Shown: positions 1 through 4,754, counted from the first letter of the stretch. The stretch is 5,044 nt of DNA from an uncultured Gemmatimonadota bacterium (GCA_946480295.1 CAMLIT010000184.1:1-5044), one strand, 5' to 3'. Program-made: numbers and translations. The notes: generated from the sequence alone by a model not told the origin.

Positions 1-17
1 CGACCACGACAGCAGTG

Positions 18-60
18 CCCACCACCCGCCCCACTCCCCTCATCCCCCTCCCCTCATCCC
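18..60 (-). other. C-rich tract with minus-strand G-quadruplex motif
   Basis: The plus strand carries seven runs of three to five C separated by 1-4 bases (runs at 18-20, 25-27, 29-32, 36-39, 44-48, 50-53 and 58-60). The minus strand therefore meets the G3+N1-7 quadruplex pattern. Inside it, the 13-mer CTCCCCTCATCCC occurs at 34-46 and again at 48-60. No gene is seen in bases 1-184. Whether the structure folds in the cell is not shown by sequence. Confidence 0.55.
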
Positions 61-65
61 GCCAT

Positions 66-136
66 GAGTCCGCAGCACGCAGTCCGCAGTGAGGTCCGCA
101 GTACGCAGTCCGCAGTGAGGTCCGCACTACGCAGTC
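66..136. repeat. 26-bp tandem repeat, about 2.8 copies
   Basis: Three consecutive units begin at 66 (25 bp, one base shorter), 91 (26 bp) and 117 (20 bp, truncated). The unit reads GAGGTCCGCAGTACGCAGTC followed by CGCAGT. It is itself built from two related half units that share GTCCGCAGT, which suggests two rounds of duplication. The copies differ at only a few positions. An open frame starting at 64 crosses it but has no protein-like character, so I treat this as non-coding repeat DNA in the leader of the small gene at 185. Confidence 0.85.
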
Positions 137-140
137 TCGG

Positions 141-171
141 CCCGCCCCTTGCCCCCCTGTCTCCCATCCCC
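141..171 (-). other. C-run cluster, template-strand G-quadruplex motif
   Basis: Five C runs (141-143, 145-148, 152-157, 163-165, 168-171) are separated by 1, 3, 5 and 2 bases. This is a dense G-quadruplex motif on the minus strand, which is the template strand for the gene at 185. It ends two bases before the Shine-Dalgarno of that gene, so it could affect transcription entering the gene. That effect is inference. Confidence 0.5.
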
Positions 172-173
172 AC

Positions 174-178
174 AGGAG
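174..178 (+). promoter_or_regulatory. Shine-Dalgarno that fixes the start at 185
   Basis: AGGAG lies six bases before the ATG at 185. The in-frame upstream ATG at 149 has only C-rich sequence before it and no such site. The shorter, 94-residue product is therefore preferred over the 106-residue reading. Confidence 0.75.
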
Positions 179-184
179 CGACGC

Positions 185-469
185 ATGACCGACCCCAACG
201 ACCGCACCGGCTTCGGCGACGACCAGGGCACGCGCGTGGGCGAGCCCACCGCCGGCCGCCCCGACGAGCCGGGGCACCAGGGCGTGGACGATCCGGAGAA
301 GAGCAACGGCGAGCCGCAGTCCGGCGCCGGCGCCGAGGCGTCGCGCGGGATCCGCGGCGCGAACGAGGGCGGCACCGGTCCCGGGAGCCAGCCCCTCGAG
401 CACCGCGAGGAGGAGCACCAGAGCCGCTACGGCGGCGGCGCGCGCACCGACTACCAGGGGAGCGAGTGA
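185..469 (+). CDS. Small glycine-rich acidic disordered protein (hydrophilin-like)
   Basis: This is a 94-residue hypothetical protein beginning MTDPNDRTGFGDDQG. I do not recognise a named family. About 20 residues are Gly and about 19 are Asp or Glu, against 8 Arg and a single Lys, so it is clearly acidic. Large hydrophobic or aromatic residues are very scarce (one Phe, one Ile, one Leu, two Val, two Tyr, no Trp, no Cys). There is no signal peptide or membrane segment, so it should be cytoplasmic and intrinsically disordered. The composition fits the general definition of hydrophilins (high Gly, strongly hydrophilic), a class linked to desiccation and osmotic stress; that link is by composition only. 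Start and reality rest on the AGGAG site with good spacing and on the tandem hairpins that follow the TGA stop. It appears monocistronic. A spurious ORF in GC-rich DNA is the alternative, less likely given the ribosome site. Confidence 0.72.
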   Translation: MTDPNDRTGFGDDQGTRVGEPTAGRPDEPGHQGVDDPEKSNGEPQSGAGAEASRGIRGANEGGTGPGSQPLEHREEEHQSRYGGGARTDYQGSE

Positions 470-479
470 GCCGTCGCCG

Positions 480-510
480 GCGCGCGCGTCCGGCACCTGG
501 ACGCGCGCGC
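480..510 (+). terminator. 12-bp GC hairpin after the small gene
   Basis: Bases 480-491 pair perfectly with 499-510 (core GCGCGCGTCC / GGACGCGCGC) around a 7-base loop, starting 10 bases after the stop at 469. No T tract follows. It is either a T-less terminator, a pause site, or an mRNA 3'-end protector. Confidence 0.6.
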
Positions 511-516
511 ACCCCC

Positions 517-543
517 CGCCGGGCCTAACGAGCAGGCCCGGCG
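517..543 (+). terminator. Second 10-bp GC hairpin in tandem
   Basis: Bases 517-526 pair with 534-543 (core GCCGGGCCT / AGGCCCGGC) around another 7-base loop. It begins six bases after the first hairpin ends. It also lacks a T tract. Two adjacent strong hairpins with equal loop size behind one stop codon support a transcript end here. Confidence 0.55.
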
Positions 544-822
544 CGACACGCACCCCCATCCTCTCGACCAGCACCAGCCGCAGGCAGCAACCAGACACCG
601 GCCATCGGCCGCGGGTGGGCAGGCACGCAGGTGCCCTTCGCTGCAGTACTCCAGGCGGGGCGACAAGAGTCGCTCCGCCTCATGCGTTTTCCCCACCTCG
701 CAGCACCCGCAAGGTCTGCACGCCGCATACCAGCCCGCTTCGCGAAACGCGGTTCCCGCCCGCCGCGCTTGCGTGAGCCCCTCGGAACCAGATGCGGTGC
801 TCGGATCCTTCCCTACCGCACT

Positions 823-881
823 CGTCCCTCGTCCCTCGTCCCTCGTCCCTACGCGTCCCTCGTCCCTCGTCCCTCGTCCCC
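823..881. repeat. CGTCCCT heptamer array, 8 copies
   Basis: Four perfect CGTCCCT copies (823-850), a 3-base ACG interruption (851-853), three more perfect copies (854-874) and one variant CGTCCCC (875-881). On the minus strand this gives eight GGG runs separated by 4 bases, with one 7-base gap, so the whole array satisfies the G3N1-7 quadruplex pattern. It sits about 160-220 bases upstream of the protease start. The near-perfect copies suggest recent expansion or active slippage. Confidence 0.92.
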
Positions 882-914
882 ACGCGCCCCGCTTCCCGCG
901 ACCCTCCCCCCGCC

Positions 915-931
915 TTGGCACGCGAGTTGTG
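915..931 (+). promoter_or_regulatory. Candidate sigma-54 (-24/-12) promoter for the protease
   Basis: The element reads TTGGCACG, then 4 bases, then TTGTG. The sigma-54 consensus is YTGGCACG-N4-TTGCW. The -24 half matches at every position and the spacing is exact. The only departure is T for C in the -12 GC doublet (base 930), a position that is usually conserved. A start near 942 would leave a leader of about 100 bases before the ATG at 1044. No good sigma-70 -35/-10 pair was seen nearby. This is a sequence match only. Confidence 0.42.
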
Positions 932-1043
932 TTATGCCCCCGCGCAGGCAGCGAGGCCCCTGATCTCACCGGCGTCTGCAGCGCCACGGGACAGTGACCC
1001 TCGAAGAACCAGAGCAACGTGACAATTCACCACCGGCTGTCCC

Positions 1044-2141
1044 ATGCGTTCCCGCGTCCTCACTCCGATTGCACTCTGCGCCGCCGCTCTCGGCGTCGTG
1101 GCTGCGATCAACGGGTGCGCGTCCGCGCCGCAGCCAGGCATCCAGGCCGCGCCTTCCGTCGCGGCCGCCGGCAACTTCTATGAAGTCGCCGATGCCCGGT
1201 CGCTCCACGAGATGCGTACCGTCTCGTTCGCGCTCGACCGGATCGATCAGCGTGACCTCCCGCTCGACCACACCTATCGCCACGCGGCCACCGGCCGCGG
1301 CGTGACGGTCTACGTCTTCGACGGCGGCGTCTCCGCCACGCACCCCGAGCTCGCCGGGCGCGTGCGCGTCGGCTACACCGCCTTCCCGAACGATCCGAAG
1401 ATCTGCAACGCGCACGGGACCGCCGTCGCCGGCGCCATCGCCGGACGCACCCTCGGCGTCGCCCCCGAGGCCGAGATCGTCGACGTGAAGATGGTCGAGT
1501 GCGAGCGGCTCCGCGGGACCATCAAGGGCATCGTCGATGGCGCCAGGTGGGCCATCGAGGACCACAAGCACCACCCTGGCCCCGCCATCGCCAACTGGTC
1601 GTTCATCGCCGACACCGCCGCCCGCATCCCGGCGCTCGACAGCGCCGTCGCCGCCCTGCGCGCCGCGGGGATCGCCGTCGTCGTCTCCGCCGGCAACGTC
1701 GACGTCAACGCCTGCCGCATCTCCCCGGGGAACGCCGACGGGACGATCGTCGTCGGCGCCTCCAGCCTCGCCGTCATCAAGGACGACCATGGCATCGAAC
1801 ACATGGTCGACGTCCGCTCCCCCGACACCGCGTGGGGCCCCTGCGTCGACGTCTACGCGCCCGGCGACTCGGTGATGCTCCCGAGCCTCGACCGCGACAT
1901 GCAGACGCCGCTCACCCAGCTCTGGAACGGCACCTCGATGTCCGCGGGCTACGTCAGCGGCGCCGCCGCCCTCTTCCTCGAGCGGCACCCGTACGCGACG
2001 CCCGACGAAGTCGCCGACTACCTCAAGCGCAGCGCCACCATGAACGTCGTCGAGAACTCGCGCAGCATCTTCTCGCGCATGCTCTACGTCGGCCCCGGCC
2101 GCGAGCCGGTCAGGGCGGTGGCGCAATGGAAAGGGCAGTAA
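1044..2141 (+). CDS. Subtilase (S8, proteinase K/aqualysin-like) lipoprotein
   Basis: This 365-residue secreted serine protease would cleave proteins at the cell surface. Residues 1-25 form a lipoprotein signal: Arg2/Arg4, a hydrophobic stretch 5-22, then I-N-G-C with Cys25 as the lipid site. The domain starts at LDRIDQRDLPLD (64-75), the hallmark start of mature proteinase K/aqualysin enzymes. Visible catalytic parts are Asp93 (YVFDGGV), His124 (NAHGTAVAG), oxyanion Asn218 (SAGN) and Ser298 (NGTSMS). Cys121/Cys153 have the same 32-residue spacing, and the same position before His, as aqualysin's Cys67-Cys99 disulfide. Cys224/Cys267 fit the second disulfide with an insertion of about 12 residues. 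Oddities: only about 35 residues lie between Cys25 and the domain, too few for a full I9 propeptide. The substrate strand is NWSFIA instead of NMSLGG, and the Pro after the catalytic Ser is Gly302. No C-terminal domain is present. No clear Shine-Dalgarno precedes the ATG. Family assignment is firm; activity and target are not known. Confidence 0.93.
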   Translation: MRSRVLTPIALCAAALGVVAAINGCASAPQPGIQAAPSVAAAGNFYEVADARSLHEMRTVSFALDRIDQRDLPLDHTYRHAATGRGVTVYVFDGGVSATHPELAGRVRVGYTAFPNDPKICNAHGTAVAGAIAGRTLGVAPEAEIVDVKMVECERLRGTIKGIVDGARWAIEDHKHHPGPAIANWSFIADTAARIPALDSAVAALRAAGIAVVVSAGNVDVNACRISPGNADGTIVVGASSLAVIKDDHGIEHMVDVRSPDTAWGPCVDVYAPGDSVMLPSLDRDMQTPLTQLWNGTSMSAGYVSGAAALFLERHPYATPDEVADYLKRSATMNVVENSRSIFSRMLYVGPGREPVRAVAQWKGQ

Positions 2142-2170
2142 CGGAAGGGCAGTAACGGAAGGGCAGTAAC
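2130..2170. repeat. 14-bp tandem repeat spanning the protease stop
   Basis: The unit GGAAGGGCAGTAAC occurs as one slightly altered copy (2130-2142) and two perfect copies (2143-2156, 2157-2170). The protease TAA stop (2139-2141) is inside the first copy. Because 14 is not a multiple of 3, the TAAs of the three copies fall in three different frames, so all three forward frames are closed within 31 bases. Confidence 0.9.
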
Positions 2171-2178
2171 GGCAACCG

Positions 2179-2205
2179 CAGGAGATAGTGGACCAGGAGA
2201 TAGTG
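2179..2205. repeat. 12-bp direct repeat CAGGAGATAGTG
   Basis: Two identical copies of CAGGAGATAGTG at 2179-2190 and 2194-2205 are separated by three bases (GAC). The copies contain AGGAG, but no start codon at useful spacing opens a credible frame, so they are not read as ribosome sites. Confidence 0.8.
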
Positions 2206-2245
2206 CCTCGTCCGTCGTAGCGACCACCAGCTCCTATGCGACTAC

Positions 2246-2273
2246 GCGGCCCCGCGCTCCAGCGCGGGGCCGC
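2246..2273 (+). terminator. 13-bp GC hairpin between protease and tkt
   Basis: GCGGCCCCGCGCT (2246-2258) is the exact reverse complement of AGCGCGGGGCCGC (2261-2273). The nominal 2-base loop would open to about 4-6 bases. It lies 105 bases after the protease stop and 142 bases before tkt, with no T tract directly after it. It could end the protease transcript or structure the tkt leader. Confidence 0.6.
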
Positions 2274-2333
2274 ACTGCTTTGCCGGGGCCGCACTGCTTT
2301 GCCGGGGCCGCACTGCATTGCCGGGGCCGCACT
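2266..2333. repeat. 19-bp tandem repeat GGGGCCGCACTGCTTTGCC, about 3.6 copies
   Basis: Copies start at 2266, 2285, 2304 (one T-to-A change) and 2323 (partial). The first copy overlaps the right arm of the hairpin at 2246-2273, and every copy begins with GGGGCCGC, the complement of the hairpin's left-arm GCGGCCCC. The left arm could therefore pair with any of four targets. Together with the arrays at 2130 and 2179, this makes three unrelated tandem repeats within 205 bases. Confidence 0.92.
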
Positions 2334-2414
2334 ATTTGTTCGCTCCCCTGCACCCTCGCGCGCCGAATGGCCTAGTTTTCGAAGGTTCCGAACAGCCATA
2401 CCGCGAGCCAGAAG

Positions 2415-4430
2415 ATGACGACGACCGTATCAGAAACCGATCTGCAGCTGCTCTGCATCAACACCGTCCGCGCCCTCGCCATGGACGCCGTCCAGAAGGC
2501 GGAGTCCGGGCACCCCGGCACCCCGATGGCGCTGGCGCCGCTCGCGTATCGGCTCTTCACGAAGCACATGCGGATCGACCCCAACGATCCGCACTGGCCC
2601 GACCGCGACCGCTTCGTCCTCTCCTGCGGCCACGCGTCGATGCTCCTCTACTCGGCGCTCTACCTCAGCGGCTACGGCCTCACCCTCGACGACCTGAAGC
2701 AGTTCCGGCAGTGGGGGAGCCGCACCCCGGGGCACCCCGAGTACGGCCACACCCCCGGCGTCGAGACCACCACCGGCCCCCTCGGCCAGGGGATCTCCAA
2801 CGCCGTCGGCATGGCCGTCGCCGAGGCGCACCTCGCCGCGATCTTCGACAGGGGCGACCACAGGCCGATCGACCACTACACCTACTTCATCTGCAGCGAC
2901 GGCGACCTGATGGAGGGCATCTCCCACGAGGCGTCCTCCTTCGCCGGCCACTTCGGCCTCGGGAAGCTCATCGGCTTCTACGACGACAACCACATCACCA
3001 TCGACGGCCGCACCGAGCTGACCTACACCGACGACGCCGCCAAACGATTCGAGGCGTACGGCTGGCAGGTCCTCCACATCGCCGACGTCAACGATCTCGA
3101 GCAGATCGACCGCGCCGTCGCCGAGGCGAAGGCCGACCCGAAGCGCCCGACGATGGTCGTCACCCGCACCCAGATCGGCTACGGCAGCCCGCACAAGCAG
3201 GGGAGCGAGAAGGCCCACGGCGAGCCGTTAGGCAGGGACGAGGTGGTCCTCGCCAAGGAGAAGCTCGGCTACCCGAGCACCGAGGCGTTCTACGTCCCCC
3301 CCGAGGCCCTCGCCGAGTGGCGCAAGGTGAAGGACAGGGGCGCCAAGCTCCACGCCGAGTGGCAGCAGCGCTTCGACGCCTATCGACGCGACTTCCCCGA
3401 CGACGCGAAGGAGCTCGAGCGTCGGCTGAAGGGCCAGCTCCCCGCCGGCTGGGAGTCCAAGGTGCCGACGTTCACGAAGGAGAACGGCGCCGTCGCCAGC
3501 CGCGCCGCCTCCAACGTCGTCCTCAACGCCCTCGCCCCCGTGCTCCCCGAGCTGATGGGCGGCTCCGCCGACCTCACCCCGTCCAACGGCACCGCGCTCA
3601 AGAACGTGAAGAGCTTCGAGCCGGATACGCCGGAGGGCCGCTACGTGCACTTCGGCATCCGCGAGCACGGCATGGCCGGCATCATGAACGGCATGTACCT
3701 GCACGGCGGCGTGCGCCCCTTCGGCGGCACCTTCCTCATCTTCTCGGACTACATGCGCCCGTCGGTGCGCCTGTCGTGCCTGATGAAGCTGCCGGTGATC
3801 TACGTCTACACCCACGACTCCATCGGCCTCGGCGAGGACGGCCCGACCCACCAGCCGATCGAGCAGCTCTCGGCGCTGCGCTGCATCCCCGACATCACCG
3901 TCATCCGCCCCGCCGACGCGAGCGAGACCGCCGAGGCGTGGAAGGTCGCCGTCACCCACCAGGGCGGCCCCACCTGCCTCGTGTTCACGCGGCAGAAGCT
4001 CGGCTTCATCGACCGGGAGAAGTTCGCGCCGGCGAGCGGGCTGGCGCGGGGCGCGTACGTCCTCGCCGACGCGCCCGACGGCAAGCCGCGCGCGGTGCTG
4101 ATGTCCAGCGGCTCCGAGGTCGCGCTCATCCTCGAGGCGTGGAAGAAGCTGAACGAGCAGGGGATCCCGACGCGTGTCGTGAGCATGCCGAGCCACGAGC
4201 TGTTCGAGCGTCAGGACGAGGCCTACAAGACCAGCGTTCTTCCCCCCGACGTCCCCCGGCTGGCGATCGAGGCCGCGCACCCCATGTCCTGGTACCGGTG
4301 GGTGGGGCTGAAGGGGATCGTCATGGGCCTCGAGCGCTTCGGCGCGTCGGCGCCGTACCAGACGATCTACGAGGAGCTGGGGCTGACCGTGGACGCGATC
4401 GTTGGAAACGTGAAGCATCTGACGCGTTAG
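2415..4430 (+). CDS. tkt: Transketolase
   Basis: This complete 671-residue protein is the usual length for bacterial transketolase. It is a cytoplasmic ThDP/Mg2+ enzyme that moves two-carbon ketol units between sugar phosphates in the non-oxidative pentose phosphate pathway (also the Calvin cycle where present). Approximate domains: ThDP pyrophosphate-binding 5-335, pyrimidine-binding 355-530, C-terminal 545-660. Visible residues match E. coli TktA after a shift of 5-7: His33 (SGHPG), His73 (GHASM), His107, GPLGQG (121-126), metal ligands Asp162, Asn192 and Ile194, His268, catalytic Glu417 (REHGM), His467/Asp468, the GEDGPTHQP signature (473-481) and Arg526. The metal motif starts SDG instead of the common GDG, with its Asp and Gly kept. 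ATG 2415 is the natural start; only a weak GCGAG precedes it. It has one TTA Leu codon (272); all other Leu codons are CTC, CTG or one CTT. No pentose-phosphate neighbour is in view, and it is bounded by hairpins, so probably a single-gene unit. Confidence 0.98.
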   Translation: MTTTVSETDLQLLCINTVRALAMDAVQKAESGHPGTPMALAPLAYRLFTKHMRIDPNDPHWPDRDRFVLSCGHASMLLYSALYLSGYGLTLDDLKQFRQWGSRTPGHPEYGHTPGVETTTGPLGQGISNAVGMAVAEAHLAAIFDRGDHRPIDHYTYFICSDGDLMEGISHEASSFAGHFGLGKLIGFYDDNHITIDGRTELTYTDDAAKRFEAYGWQVLHIADVNDLEQIDRAVAEAKADPKRPTMVVTRTQIGYGSPHKQGSEKAHGEPLGRDEVVLAKEKLGYPSTEAFYVPPEALAEWRKVKDRGAKLHAEWQQRFDAYRRDFPDDAKELERRLKGQLPAGWESKVPTFTKENGAVASRAASNVVLNALAPVLPELMGGSADLTPSNGTALKNVKSFEPDTPEGRYVHFGIREHGMAGIMNGMYLHGGVRPFGGTFLIFSDYMRPSVRLSCLMKLPVIYVYTHDSIGLGEDGPTHQPIEQLSALRCIPDITVIRPADASETAEAWKVAVTHQGGPTCLVFTRQKLGFIDREKFAPASGLARGAYVLADAPDGKPRAVLMSSGSEVALILEAWKKLNEQGIPTRVVSMPSHELFERQDEAYKTSVLPPDVPRLAIEAAHPMSWYRWVGLKGIVMGLERFGASAPYQTIYEELGLTVDAIVGNVKHLTR

Positions 4431-4433
4431 GCC

Positions 4434-4460
4434 GTCATCCCGAGCGCAGCGAGGGATCCA
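4434..4460. repeat. Dispersed REP-like element after tkt
   Basis: The sequence GTCATCCCGAGCGCAGCGAG-GGATCCA begins three bases after the tkt stop. ATCCC (4437-4441) pairs with GGGAT (4453-4457), and GC (4444-4445) with GC (4449-4450). Between them GA faces GA, which allows tandem sheared G-A pairs. From memory, this type of sequence occurs in many copies between genes in several GC-rich bacteria; the window itself shows only one copy, so repetition is recalled, not seen. Confidence 0.6.
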
Positions 4461-4492
4461 CTCTCCGAGCGCGCGTGGCCCACGAGGAGTCA

Positions 4493-4535
4493 GTGGCCGG
4501 CCGGGCCCCGTCGCCCGGCCGGCCACGCTTGTTTA
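4493..4535 (+). terminator. Rho-independent terminator of tkt
   Basis: A perfect 14-bp stem, GTGGCCGGCCGGGC (4493-4506) with GCCCGGCCGGCCAC (4513-4526), closes a 6-base loop and is followed at once by the T-rich GCTTGTTTA (4527-4535). It starts 63 bases after the tkt stop. This is the clearest terminator in the window. Confidence 0.92.
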
Positions 4536-4604
4536 CCACCCTGTCGTGCCGCCGACCCGCCCCTGTCGCCGCGCGTACCCTCGTGAGGCACCTACTCTAC
4601 AGAT

Positions 4605-4647
4605 GTGGGAGGGCGGCCCGGGCGCTGGCGCCCCCTCCCACGGGAGG
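4605..4647 (+). promoter_or_regulatory. Two mutually exclusive hairpins
   Basis: GTGGGAGGG (4605-4613) pairs with CCCTCCCAC (4633-4641), enclosing an inner GGCGC/GCGCC stem (4621-4632). The same CCTCCC (4634-4639) can instead pair with GGGAGG (4642-4647). The two folds compete for one segment, as in attenuators, but there is no T tract and the next gene starts about 220 bases away, so a switching role is only a possibility. Confidence 0.35.
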
Positions 4648-4675
4648 CCCGCGCCGCAATTCCGCGCCTCGCAAA

Positions 4676-4732
4676 CACGTGGCGGAGTCGGCAATTCGTG
4701 TCGCCATCGGTACAACTATTGCCGAGCACGTG
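4676..4732. promoter_or_regulatory. Bulged inverted repeat bracketed by two CACGTG sites
   Basis: The left arm is CACGTG (4676-4681), six bases, then TCGGCAAT (4688-4695). The right arm is ATTGCCGA (4718-4725), one base, then CACGTG (4727-4732). The 8-mers are exact reverse complements and the outer hexamers match in order, with unequal spacers. It could be a protein-binding region or an RNA stem with a bulge. No factor is assigned. Confidence 0.4.
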
Positions 4733-4754
4733 GGCGCTGCGGTCACCGTCGAGG

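Larger units (their letters stand above)
544..1043. other. 500-base non-coding gap before the protease
   Basis: No convincing gene is seen on either strand. The minus-strand open frames that cross it give Arg/Gly/Cys-rich low-complexity peptides dominated by the translated heptamer repeat. The gap holds small imperfect stems (for example CGGCC/GGCCG at 599-611, and GGTTCC at 751-756 facing GGAACC at 784-789), the CGTCCCT array at 823-881, and the sigma-54-like element at 915-931. The 640-790 part could be a dispersed intergenic repeat, which one window cannot show. Confidence 0.6.

Noticed and set aside
66..136. Possible CRISPR array
   Set aside because: The units are directly contiguous with no unique spacers and the half units resemble each other. 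It is a simple tandem repeat. The arrays at 823, 2130 and 2266 fail for the same reason.
149..184. Longer start (ATG 149) for the small protein
   Set aside because: It adds 12 residues with no ribosome site before it, while the AGGAG at 174-178 is placed for the ATG at 185.
451..1017. 188-residue minus-strand frame in the gap before the protease
   Set aside because: Largely the translated CGTCCCT repeat (TRDEGRGTRDEGR) plus Cys/Arg-rich sequence. No ribosome site or recognisable domain, so not called as a gene or a relic.
2336..2378. Sigma-70 promoter for tkt (TTGTTC with TAGTTT)
   Set aside because: The spacing (31 bases) is far from 17 and no alternative -10 with correct spacing was visible.
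966..2399. 477-residue minus-strand open frame opposite the protease
   Set aside because: Its translation is Asp/Gly/Val/Ala-rich with no domain motifs. It is the antisense shadow of a GC-rich gene whose plus strand carries a complete protease triad.
3228..4526. 432-residue minus-strand open frame opposite tkt (also 2430-3218)
   Set aside because: Low-complexity Ala/Gly/Val/His/Arg composition opposite an unmistakable transketolase; it also runs through the tkt terminator.
4741..4750. GGTCACCGTC shared between the upstream region and the last gene
   Set aside because: The same 10-mer recurs inside the coding sequence near 5020 where it encodes ordinary Val-Thr residues. Likely coincidence in GC-rich DNA.
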